Assembly (NCBI RefSeq): GCF_964204865.1
Contig: NC_135252.1
Location: forward strand, 9,755,383 to 9,819,382
Direction: 5' to 3'
Length of the DNA stretch: 64,000 nt
DNA from: Styela clava
Lineage: Eukaryota; Chordata; Ascidiacea; Stolidobranchia; Styelidae
The stretch's first letter is position 1. Each line of letters starts with the position of its first letter. Both the position numbers and the translations under genes were made by a program. The notes under the pieces are model-generated. The model was not told where the DNA came from, made no database searches, and saw only the letters and a list, made by a program, of their open reading frames with translations. Shown here one piece after another: positions 1 through 11,006 of the stretch.

Positions 1-147
1 TTATCCCATTCTTCAGTTTTTGAAGTCAAACTACATCTTTTGCCTCTCACTTTCATTTTCTGGTGATATTGTCGATTTTATACCCCTAAAGATCATAACA
101 TAGCACAAAAGTACTTAATTGTTATCAATATGCATACATGAGTTGTC

Positions 148-300
148 AGTAGTGACTCGGCGGTGTAGCACATCGTGCTTAGCGTTACAAATTCGGTCAC
201 CACCACACCTCAGATTACCCTGCGTGGGTTCACCGAAGTTTACGAGGGGCCGTGGTTTGCCATGTGATTAAGCCGTCTTGTTGCCTTTCCTCTTCTCCTG
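148..300 (+). repeat. tRNA-derived SINE, degenerate copy
   Basis: It sits in the intron before the first visible exon. It shares with the better copy at 5927-6275 the order: tRNA-like head, CTGCGTGGGTTC box, then the GAGGGGCCGTG...TTAAGCCGTCTTGT tail. It is truncated and diverged. Confidence 0.55.
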
Positions 301-442
301 TCCTAATTCGCTCATATGGGGGCATCATCCCTTGAAGCCACCAATTTGGATGTTATTTAAGATCAACACTTTTCTCTACAGTTTATTCATATCATCTTTG
401 TCATTATACCTGTCCAATTCTAACAAATTTTCTTATTTCAAG

Positions 443-3400
443 AAAACGTACAAACCCCATCAAATGCTAGAAATGGCCCCTCAGGTGTTCCAGTGCAATG
501 CAGTGAAGAGTTATCTAATAAACGAAAGAAGACTACTTCACCGAAAAACGGAAATGCATTCTTAACTCATCAGAAGGTGAGATTTCAGAGTATTGACCTT
601 TGAAGATTTTTAAGTATGTACATTTGTACAGTAGATTATAAATGACATTAATGTGGATGTCTTGTTTTTTTGGGATGTCAATACCGGTAATAGATTTTTC
701 TACCTAATATGCCCTTTTATCATCTACTGTTGGGCTTCAACTCAGACATTTTAACCCTACGAGTTTATTCTTTAATTCTTTGTTTCTTATGCTGTACTAT
801 TGCCTAATTGAGTTCAGGATATGTTTGAGCCTTGCAGTAAACAATTTCCTAAATAGTTGGGCATGATGGTCTATCGGTCTAGCTTATTGTATTGATATTA
901 ACTAATGTTTGGATGCTGATTAGTGCTACTATTTAAACTATTGGTTGTACACTATTCAACCCATCCTGCCCTGAATGAAAACAGTCAAAAACTATGTCTA
1001 ACTGTAGAATTTTTGATCATTTCAAATCTTAGTATCTTTATACGTGTATGTCTGAACAGGGATGCCAGCGAAAATTTACCAATGAGCCTTGACTACAGGT
1101 TGTGAAAATTTTTCCTCCGAGCTCCGACACACACATCAATTTTAATAAAAGTAATTAAAATGTTAGCTAATGCAGGCGTCCTGTAGTAGGATGTTAAGAA
1201 AGTTTAGTGAATGCAATACTCTTTAGTTTCCATAGGAAATTTCGATTTTTTTGATATTATGAAAATTCGCCCTTTGTATCTGTAATAATGTGCCAATTTC
1301 TCGACTATACAAACAACCCTGTATTTAAACCTAGTCCTACAGCTATTTATTAATCACGCCATGAACTAAACTTTGTTACAATATTACAGGCATGTATGGA
1401 TGGTTTTCCACCAAATGATGTTCGACATGTTATTGGTTCTTCACTGCCAAGTTCTCATCACGATTCATATGGTCCAACTACAACAAATTCAGACTATTTT
1501 TTACATTCTCGGCAAATGCCTTCGAGATCTCAAGAGGAAACTCCAATTTCTACAAACGCAACTGTTATTTTGAAACCAACGGAAGAATTTATTCGTGGTA
1601 TATCAAAGGAGAATGGAACGGTTAGTTCTCTATTGTTATTGCCGGGTGATGTAATATCGGAATCAAAATCTTTTTAGAAATGGTCACAAATTGAACTTTT
1701 GGGCACTGCACCAAATTTTAAAAATATGCTAACTTGCTTTATTCCTTATTGAATGTAAATTGAAGGTGAATTGATATTATTGATATTGCAGATACTTGCT
1801 TTTGTTATAATTGAAGCAATGCATCTGAAATAGGTAACTGGTTAACTATTCCATACCCAACATGGACTGGTAATCAGACAAGAGGCTGTGCCATATGATT
1901 CCTTTCTTCCAGGATACATATACAAATCCTACTCCTAGCGAAATATTTTTGGTTTAGCAAAGCAGACTGAATTAAAGTTATTTGAACCCCAAATCTAAAT
2001 TGATTGTGTGATTTATATGAATTAGTTTCAAAAATAGCAGCACAGCTCAAAATTCCTACGATTGAGTCTGTAACGTTTTCTATGTTTGATACTCGTAGGA
2101 TATTATCTTTCTCATGAGAAAATTCTTCTGTGTTAGAATCGTAAAACTGGAAGACCGCCACCAAGAAACGAAAGTTTTGAATATAATACTTTGTTTCCTC
2201 CAATGACTGTTGCACGAGTAATTCACAACCACGAATCTGGGCTACAAGATTCGAATCCAATGATTTCAAGACCTGGAACTTCTGAAAATTTTAGTGATGA
2301 TTTTGTTGCAATACCAACACCCTCACAACATATTCCAAACAGGTATGTCAATAATATTATTTCCAGTTTTACGTTCAAACTTATACACTATATAATAAAT
2401 TCAAATTGACTTTAGTTCTTATGCCAGAGGTTATGTTGCTGTTATTTGACAAAGAATAAAGTAGTCCAAAACGAATCAAATGTTCATGTTATGTTCATTC
2501 AACTCGAACTTTAGAGTACCGGTAGTTTTATTCGAAAATCTACTGTATGAGCAAAAAAGCCTTTGTTCAATTGCTGAAAACTGTAAAATGTAGAAAACTA
2601 ATCAATTTATTGTTCTTCTGCAACCTTCCTGAATTTTCAAAACGAACACATTAAATATACATTGACTTTCATGTGTTCTCAATTGGGAATATATTCAATA
2701 TTTTATATCCGCAAATATTATTTTAAAATGTATTTGAACAATAGATGATTCGGTTTTGGCCATTCCTTACCAAGCTACTGCAGCCGATCACATCTTATTC
2801 AACTCAGTGCTAAAGTGATAACCCACTTTCTATGTCACAGATTAAGCATCGAGTCATTTCACTAATCGCCAAGTGGAAATAATTTCAGAACCCACTCGAT
2901 TTCAGTTCTAAAAAGAACTGTCATTGAGTAATGATTTGAGTCATTCCAACTGCGATTACATATTTTGATTTCACAGCATAATAATAGATTATGAGTCCAG
3001 ATCTCACACTATCATAACTCCAGCCTATTTTTGTACTACTTATCTCCTTGTTGCAATTTTTATGGTATTAATTGTTCAGATTATCACGAAACTCATATTT
3101 TTATGTTTCCAGCATTGGTGCGACCTCCAACACTGCTACAGGAGTACAGTATACTCAAATGTTTAATGGAAACATTGCTTCACATATTCATCCTTTTTCA
3201 AATGTGCAGCAGCCTCCTCTCCTTCATAATACTGGACAAAGTGAGTTTAATAAACCATTATCACACAAACACAAACGGCTAAATGCAATGGATGTTTACC
3301 CGAGCATTTTGTTTATTTCTCTAACCATTACCGTTCAGCGATAAGTCAACAATTGTAATTTCTGCACCCGCTTAGACACTTATATGCTCAGACAGATAAT

Positions 3401-6400
3401 CGAGCATGAACGTAAACATTGCTTCGTTTTTGTGGTTTTGCATGTTATTTGGCAGTTTTCAGTTGTGTTTCAAAAAAGTAGTTGCAAATTAAATAACTTG
3501 ATTGTCATTATGTCCTCTGACGAGCTGTAGTTTAGTTGCAATATTTGAAGATTAGTTTCGCAAATTCTACAATGGTCTGGGCCAGTGGTTCCCACTGGGG
3601 TCCGCGAACCTTTACAGGTCCGCGAAACAAATCTGTAATTTGGCTAATAGCTTGATAATACAAAAATTATGTGCTTAAATTTGCAGATACACATTTGTCG
3701 TATTTTGCTGCTTCGCAATCACTGCTGGAGACACTAATTCTTCACTTTTAGTTTCGATCACGCTGCCCCATTGTGATGTCACAGAGCTGTGGGCCTGTGA
3801 CATCACAGAGAGAGTTCAATTCATGCCACCACAAGTTTACTAACTGCAGAGCTGTAGCTTACGCTGCCCTTTTGCACGTTTACCAAATATCGAAACAGAC
3901 TGGATGTCACACATGTCATTAGAGTTCCGCCTTATATTCTTTCGTTTGTTTCACTATACGGCGCATTGATTTTTTGTTGTGATCTTTTAATGTTTTGCTT
4001 TAGTGCACAAGGCCGGAAATCTTTTAAAAAAAGAAGGGGTCCAGCATAAAAAAATTTTCCAAAAAGTTTGGGAACCACTGGTCTTGGCTAAAATTAGCCA
4101 TCATTGTTTTAAACATGTAAACCAGTTCGTAAGTGCCAACTCTCCAAAACACTCTCAAAATAAACAGAAAGAAATTTTGCAACAGTGAAATATGGGGGGA
4201 GAATTTTTTTGGGGTCAAGAGTCGGGGAAACAACCATCCTGTTCTTAGATAATATAAACTATAAAGATGAAAAAATAATTTTCATAATAAAGGTTTGTAT
4301 TCTTTTTGCCAGAAGACCAGATCAGTGTATTATCTGTAACTGGCCCACTCAGGAAAGTAATTGCCCATCCCTGGTTTGGTTAGTAACATTGCTGTTAATC
4401 ATAATGAGCTTGTTCTTACGCATATTTGCATCAAATGACCAGTTATTCATTTTTAAATATTTTCTGTACTGCAGACTCATTGCCGCCAGCAGATCTGGAC
4501 AGCAATCAATTTTATTCAACAAAATCATCATCTTCTCTATCAGATAATGATACAATGATCGTATCATCTACTGTTCAACCTACAAACCCCTTTTATCAGG
4601 ATATGGAAATAGGAGACCCAAGGACTATGCCTGCAACATCTCTGAATAGAATGGCTGCAGACCCATCTCTTAATCCAAATATAGATAACAAGAATCAGTC
4701 TTTAACAACAGTAAAGGATTTGATGGACTGGGGTGCTGGTATGATTGAATATAATTGCTATTGATTTTGATTAGATAGAAGTATGAAAAGGAAGATCAAT
4801 TAGAAGTTTTGAATATTCATGAAACAATCTCTGTTATGTAAATTTGGAATCCAATCCCCCATTTAGTTTTTTAAGGATATCATGTATGTTTTGTCACCGC
4901 TTCTTGATCGAAGGACCTAATCTGGGTTGAACATTTTGTTTTATTACTACAATTGGTCGGTCACTCGGTAGTCCTATTTTTTTTAGAGAGAAGAGGTATT
5001 TCTTAATAATAAGCATTATAAAGTGGCTTTATATTGTAACACTTATAATTCTCTTACCAACTCAAAGCCACTCAAAAATGCCAAAGTGACAGAATTTTAA
5101 TTTTTTGAATATTAATCTTGAATTGATTTGGGGTTGCATAGTGGATATTCTACCTGCTTTGTAAACCTTTGCCTAATTACTACATTAAGAATATTTGAAC
5201 CAATTTTAGGTAATAAGATTTTTTATCGAAGTACCCTAACCTTAAGACTCTCTATTTTTTATCCTCAGTTAACACACAAGAAACGAGGCCTCCTCAACTC
5301 AGTGCTCAATTTAGAGCAGGAGATAATTCTCACGCAACTCCTGGTAATCGTTATATTTCATCAGATGAAGATAATGATAGCGATATTACTCCTTTTCAAC
5401 CAATGCAAAACCGGGACTCAGACGGGCATCAACCTAAGGAGTTTGTTGTTCCAAAGGTACATATCTTATGCGAATATAAAATTAAATTTTCCGATTATTT
5501 GTGTGGTGTGATGGATTTAAAAGATCTTCAATTAGTGTAAAAATATGAGTTTCAATTTTTACAGATTGTCAGTCTTTATAAAAATTTTATAAAAAAAAGT
5601 TGTTAGCTACATTTTGTGTTTTTATTTGTTGAGTAATATAAGTGCAATATATCATGATGAACATTTTTACTGTTAAAGCTTTTTCAAACTATTCTCAGGT
5701 GGTGCATGCGTCTACATTAGCTGCGACAACACAGAATAGAAAAGCGTTTCAAGATTCAAGATATACTGTTCCTCCTGCTGAAGTACCACTGAGACCACCT
5801 ATTAGGGCCAAGAATGAGGTAACACAAAATTATGTAAATTTTTGATGTCTTAAGCCATTTGAAACAAATTTGAATATAGCTGATTTTAATAACCGAATTC
5901 TTTGTTTATTTCACTCAAGCTTGTGTATCTTGATGATGGCGTGTGGTGCATTGTGCTAAGTGTTAGGAATATGCTCGCCACGGTACCTCTAATTACTCTG
6001 CGTGGGTTCGCAGGTTCGAATCCCATGCGGGGATAGTTAGGTGCGAGAGGATTGCTGGACTCCTCGTAGGCGTAGGGTGGTTCACATAATCGCTGGTCGG
6101 TTACGGCCATCAAGTCCATGTGTCTGAAAACAAGCAACTGGCTAACTGATCCCATACCTGACATTGACTGGTAACCAGACAAGAGGCCGTGAGTCGCCAC
6201 TCGCCATAAGATTGAGCTGTCTTATCGACTTTCCTCTCCCCCAGGATAAATATGTAAATCCTATTCTATATCTAAAACCTCTTTGATCATCTTTGACAGC
6301 AGCCTTCAAATTTAAATCAGTCTGCATCATCAAGAACGAACAATCGACCTGAAAATGGAGGACCAGCTTTACCTCATCAGTATCCACCAACGGTAAATAA

Positions 6401-6560
6401 CATTAATAAAGGAACAAAGAGAAATTTAGAAGACGGTAACGTCAAAACTTGTCCAATCTGTATGCAAGTATTTGGTGCAGAATGGTCCGAAGACAGAATG
6501 AATAGACATATAAATAATCATTTTAGCGACGACGAGAATGATGTCTTAGTTCTCGATTAG
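443..6560 (+). CDS. 3' part of a CALCOCO/TAX1BP1-like protein with a C-terminal UBZ zinc finger (8 exons, 5' end outside window)
   Basis: Exons by splice signals and phase: 443-576, 1390-1620, 2137-2342, 3113-3240, 4475-4738, 5269-5456, 5699-5818, 6300-6560; all junctions agree in phase and give about 510 residues ending in TAG. Most of the protein is low-complexity, rich in Ser, Thr, Pro and Asn, with an acidic patch (SDEDNDSD) in exon 6, so it is probably disordered. The final exon encodes CPIC, 15 residues, then HINNH, followed by a short acidic tail ending VLVLD. The CxxC-x15-HxxxH spacing is that of the UBZ1 fingers of TAX1BP1 and CALCOCO proteins, which bind ubiquitin in selective autophagy. 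Only one finger is present, whereas TAX1BP1 has two. The SKICH domain and coiled coil typical of the family would lie upstream and cannot be seen. The finger type is fairly clear; the family assignment is inference from it and from its C-terminal position. Confidence 0.7.
1826..1932 (+). repeat. SINE tail fragment
   Basis: An intronic fragment of the same SINE family. It has the GGTAACTGGTTAACTATTCC and CATGGACTGGTAATCAGAC blocks that also occur near 6128-6180 and 16925-16980. The head is missing. Confidence 0.6.
3583..4080. mobile_element. Non-autonomous hAT element (MITE) in an intron
   Basis: The termini are inverted: CAGTGGTTCCCA at the left and TGGGAACCACTG at the right. The flanks are an 8-bp target-site duplication with one mismatch, gtctgggc (3575-3582) and gtcttggc (4081-4088). 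The subterminal GGGGTCCGCGAACC and GGTCCGCG blocks are typical of Charlie-like hAT elements. The element is 498 bp and has no transposase. Confidence 0.9.
5927..6275 (+). repeat. tRNA-derived SINE, most complete copy
   Basis: It lies in the last intron of the UBZ-finger gene. A tRNA-like head contains a near-perfect RNA polymerase III B box, GGTTCGAATCC (6013-6023), with an A-box-like stretch about 60 bases upstream. The conserved body and tail follow (GGTTCACATAATCGCTGGTC, AACTGGCTAACTGATCCC, GAGCTGTCTTATCG). Related copies are at 148, 1826, 7545 and 16835. Confidence 0.75.
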
Positions 6561-8470
6561 TTAAAACAAATTGTTTTTATTTGTTTTTTCTGCGGATATA
6601 GTTGAATGATAATTGTGCTGGCAATTGTACCATAAAATATAGTATATATAAATAACTTTTTTTATTGGAAAATCAAACGTCTTTGCGTTGTTTATATTTA
6701 AATATTACATGTGTTTATCGCATTGGAAACTAGCAGTTTTTGATAGGAAGAAATTAAATTTGAAATGTGTATTTTGGTAAACTCTGTTATTTGGGTATGA
6801 CTTAAATATACCCCTAAGAACAGATTTGATTATGAAGTATATTTCCCTTCATTATGTCACTTATTTATCTCAACTCTATAAATGACATTTATATATAATT
6901 TTTGTCTTCTATTATAGTATATGTAGTACTCCATACCTTGGAACCAATTGATTAATGTTATACATGACTAGCAAGCGGGAAAGACGAAATGGTTTTTCAT
7001 GCAAATATAATTCCTTTACCTCGGAATCAATTTGAATCGTATTGCACATTGTGCCAGATTTGTGTTTCTAAAATGTGGCATCAATGCATATGAGCAATAA
7101 TAATTTTGTATATTTTTAATCAGTGTATTTCTTTATGATCATGTCGATCAGTCTGTTTGAATATGGTTCGCATATATGAATTGACCATTTCTCGCAAATT
7201 ATTTTTTGTCTAGTTTATGTATAACCTTCATGGAACCTGGTAGATTATGTTGATACGATTATCTCTTAAAGTTTTTATTCACAAATATATTCAATTTTTT
7301 CTGATTTCTCTTCTTTTTCGCACTGTTGATGGTGTTTTCAAACTTATGTGATGAGGTTTATATTGTTTCCTATTAATGTTTGCTTCACTATCTTTTTTTT
7401 AATTGTCAATTCCACGCAATACTAATCATTCTATACTTATTGAAGCAAGTTTCTCCACCATGAGAAATATACATTTGTATTCTCGAAATCAACATCTACG
7501 AGATATAACGTTCGTACATCTGGAATCTTGAACGGTATCTATTCCTATAATTGACCTGGACTGTCGACCAGACTGAGTATGGTGGTGTTGCATATGATTA
7601 AACTGTCTTCGCAACCTTCAGCCATCCTTAGGAATTTAAATCCAACCTTTTTTAGGAATTATATTGAAACCTAACCTTTTTTCTCTCACAATGGTAGTAG
7701 GTAGTAAGAAATTTCTTGTTGGTAAAATTGAAATTGACTCGATATTTCTTATACTCCAAACGACTGTTTTGTTGGTATCTTACAATATATATCCTACATT
7801 TTCTGTGTTTTCATATTTTTTGAAAATTTAGTATACAAGTGATGAAATTTTGAAACCCATACTGACAAAGCTTAAAAGCTATCGTTGCTGAGGGAAACAC
7901 AGTCAATGCATAGAGCTACATTTCTGATCTAATTTTGGTCAATTATGGAATCCCTTTTTATAAATAATCCTTGGCTGAGCTCTGAGGCACACTGTTAGAT
8001 TTCAATATACAATTTTGGCTCCAACCAAGTCATTAAAGCATTTTCTTGCTCAGAATATATGAACATTATTGGTATGTTCTTCTGACAGTACTGCTAGCCG
8101 TCATGTTTTTTTAAAGTAAATTGTACATTTTCTTTACCAAATTTTCAATAGTTTTCATTTTTAAGTTTCATTTTATATTTCTATTAATTAAACTTTAATG
8201 CCTGGTGGGCCATCTATTTAGATATTATCTTACGATGAGAAGGCAATGGATAAATATGATAACTACACTATTCGTATGAGTGATGTCGACATTTCTCATA
8301 TGCCGTACAAATAACTGTAAATTCGTAAATTTACTACGATTTTATGCCTTTCTTTTTGACAGGCAACCCATGCGGCTATTTTACTGATACTACTATTACT
8401 TTTTTTTGGCAGCATAATTATTGTTATATTCTATTTCCCTAAATAAAAATATGATTTGAAACATGTGTGC
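6561..8470 (+). other. Probable 3' UTR and polyadenylation signal of the UBZ-finger gene
   Basis: There is no convincing gene between the stop codon at 6560 and about 8.5 kb. An AATAAA (8442-8447) is followed by a GT-rich stretch (tgtgtgctgttgttttgttg), a normal arrangement for a cleavage site near 8465. A worn SINE fragment lies at about 7545-7650. Earlier cleavage cannot be excluded. Confidence 0.4.
7545..7650 (+). repeat. Degenerate SINE fragment
   Basis: The blocks GACCTGGACTGTCGACCAGA and CATATGATTAAACTGTCTTCG match the tail of the SINE family in a diverged form. Confidence 0.4.
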
Positions 8471-8840
8471 TGTTGTTTTGTTGGGTTGTATCGTGGTGTC
8501 GGGGGTTAGGGTAAAAAATATCAATTAATCTATTTTCACGCCAATACCAATCCTTTGCCAGTGTCAATGGTTGGATACCCACATATTCGTAACCCAAAAA
8601 ATATCAATAAATGAAAGTTACCGGTAAATCATTGCTTTTTCTTATAAATACGAGTATATCAGTCATACCGTTCCGATTATCTTCTTGCTCTAATTTGAAG
8701 AAAGGTTTTGAAATTGGCAACTTGAGTGAAAATGAAATGTCAGTGGTAAATTTGGCATGAGTGAATCGGAAATTGAAATGTTTTGGGAAAGGTATTTACC
8801 GACAACTGAAACTATCATGTGCTACTTCAAATTACAAATA
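8471..8840. other. Intergenic, nothing recognised
   Basis: AT-rich sequence with no supported exon, repeat or RNA gene. Confidence 0.5.
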
Positions 8841-8850
8841 TTTATTTTCA

Positions 8851-9012
8851 TCATGCAAGACCTAATAGAAAGAAGAAAACACCTAATATAACTGAAATAG
8901 TAAACATTGACTCATAGCAGTTGAACGGGCGCTGCGAAAGACCCTGATTCATCCGATCAACGACACCTTTCTGGCGAAAACAGCAGCAAATATAACAGAG
9001 AAACAATCTCAT
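8851..9012 (-). CDS. Possible small single-pass membrane protein (53 aa)
   Basis: I do not recognise this protein. An ATG-initiated frame on the minus strand encodes a Cys-rich start (FLCYICCCFRQKG, about residues 4-16), a polar middle (VVDRMNQGLSQRPFN), and a hydrophobic C-terminal third (FTISVILGVFFFLLGLA) that could span a membrane. An AATAAA on the same strand (8846-8841) begins right after the TGA, so transcript end and stop codon would nearly coincide. A TATA-like palindrome ctttataaag lies about 160 bases upstream. The Cys cluster next to basic residues could be palmitoylated. It lies between the UBZ-finger gene and the receptor gene, antisense to both. Without a homologue it could still be a chance frame. 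Confidence 0.3.
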   Translation of the reverse strand: MRLFLCYICCCFRQKGVVDRMNQGLSQRPFNCYESMFTISVILGVFFFLLGLA

Positions 9013-9989
9013 AAAAACTTTTCTTAAAATACACAATCGAAGAATGTTGAAAAAACGCTTTATCGTCTATGGCAGCGTAGTATCATGTAACTCAAACACC
9101 TTGTAACCTTAAATATTTGCAAATAAAAAATATAAATAAAATCAGCTTCTCCTCATCTCCCATCTTTATAAAGACGTGTTGCCACTATATCAATAGAAAA
9201 CAGATACGGCAATGAAATAATTTTCAACATGGATGGTGGAAATTGGAGTCAGATTTTCAAAAAGTCTGATGCATTGTGTTGATTACCGCGATCAGATGTA
9301 CAAACACAATACCGGAAATCCAGTATTCGGGATTATAAGGGAAACGCACGAGAAGTACTCTGTTCTTCTGATCCTGGTGACTGGCACAAGCGGAATAAAA
9401 TTTAGACTAATTCCGTTCACACGTCGCAACTGGACACGAAATGGGAATTGTGCGAATCGTATCAAGTACTTTGAATCAACATTCTAGTTCAAATGTAGCC
9501 CGTGCCACTCTATGAACGCTGTGTCGCTGAAAATAACCTATTTGTCGTAGCTTATATAGTTGAAAAGTTGTCATTTTGAGCAGTCAGTGGGAACCTGATA
9601 TTATGTAAACTACTATCGACAAGAGCTGTAAAATCGTGAGAAAAACGAACATGTTATAATTGATTATTAAAGTTGAGGGTTTTGGTTTGGTTTGGACTAT
9701 GACTTTCGGCAAACGCGGTTATATTAGAGTTTGCCCTTTTGCAACTTGGGCTGTCTTCGAAATTATATAAACATAGAATAAAACTTAGTTTTTCTAAATT
9801 TATTCTGTATGCCTATACAACTGAGTGTACTTGCATTCGCTGAAAAACTTTAATGTGCGCTAATGTGTCCACTGTTCTGTGAAAACAATTACACTCATGG
9901 AAGTTAGACAAGTTTTAGCGCAGATGGGCAAACAAGAATTGGAATAGGTATAGTTAGTTCTCCGATAAAATACGTTTAATGTTGTTCGT

Positions 9990-10213
9990 TCATATAAAAT
10001 TCGGCAGATATCATTAGGTAGAATGAATCATTTAGGTAGTATGAATAGATAGATCACTAGAAAGGCCTGGGATTCGTGTTTCCCAAGGTTTCAGTCCTTG
10101 GTTCGTCCTGGATATCCCTCAATGTTGTTTTATAGCGTTGAATGTAAACTTAACAATTTTTCTGCATGTTTGCCTCGGAATTATAGTTTGAAAAATATAA
10201 TACGTTCAAAATT
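9990..10213 (+). promoter_or_regulatory. Candidate promoter / 5' UTR of the CTLD receptor gene
   Basis: This is the stretch just before the receptor start codon. A TATA-like tataaaa lies at 9993-9999 and another, tatataaa, at 9764-9771. No initiator, trans-splice acceptor or CpG island is evident, so this is positional inference. Confidence 0.25.
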
Positions 10214-11006
10214 ATGGAGAGAAATAAATGTTTGCCAATATATACAATGCTGATGATAGTATCGATGCTGCAAATTTTTTACCTTGCTGATGCACAAACG
10301 ACGATGGCAGTAGCAGGTAAACTAGGATAAATGTTCTTTTTTATTCCTATTTATCAAGTATTGGCACACCAGTAATGCCCCCTTCCACTATATTTGAACC
10401 ATGTTCAAATACTTCTCGAGCTTTTTTTTTGTGAATCACGGGAATAAATGTATAAATTAGAAAGTTAAAAATGTCAGGTATTTACGGCATTCAAATATGA
10501 AATTCAAATTACCAGTTTTTCAAATAGTTTAATTTCGTTATATTCATTACCATCGCATGACATAGAATAAACTAAGAATTCTATTGACTTGATTTTATGT
10601 CTCAATGCTGGAGACTATGCCAAAAGCTTACCATTCGATAAAATTTCGCATCGGTTTTAAAAAACGGACATTACAGAATAGTGTACAGTGTCACCATACA
10701 TGTTATTCCAAATAAATATTTCGGAATTCAATTTGGTTTTCCAAATTATTTTTCGCACGAACATTCGAAATGTGATTCTAATTGAAACAATAGTTAGTTT
10801 ATTAACGTCATGCGCTCATCGTATGCTTTTACGTTATTTTTTTTTCACAAAAATTTATTCTCAAAAATTGAAATAAATGGCTATTTGAATTTATTCAGCT
10901 ACACCATCAAGCAATCAAACGGCAACACAGACTATTCCTCCTACAACTACACAATCTCCCACCACTCCAAATGTAGCGCAAACAACACCGTTCGACAATT
11001 CTTCAG
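10214..11006 (+). CDS. Receptor exons 1-2: signal peptide and Thr/Pro-rich stalk
   Basis: The first ATG with a hydrophobic leader is at 10214; residues about 9-26 form the core and cleavage is plausible after ADA (about residue 26). Exon 1 ends in phase 1 at a gtaaac donor. Exon 2 is a 36-codon Thr/Pro/Gln/Ser-rich segment likely to be O-glycosylated. MRC1 has its ricin-type cysteine-rich domain at this place; none is found in the intron around it. Confidence 0.85.

Noticed and set aside
4003-4188. 61-codon frame
   Set aside because: It overlaps the right end of the hAT MITE and continues into its flank; not a gene.
6013-6023. A genuine tRNA gene
   Set aside because: The B box is good, but no cloverleaf can be drawn and the sequence continues into a SINE body.
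5886-6390. Minus-strand frames near the last intron of the UBZ-finger gene
   Set aside because: They are antisense readings of the SINE and of the final exon.
9233-9487. 84-codon plus-strand open frame
   Set aside because: No recognisable domain, no splice or polyadenylation context, and no credible promoter of its own; left out as chance.
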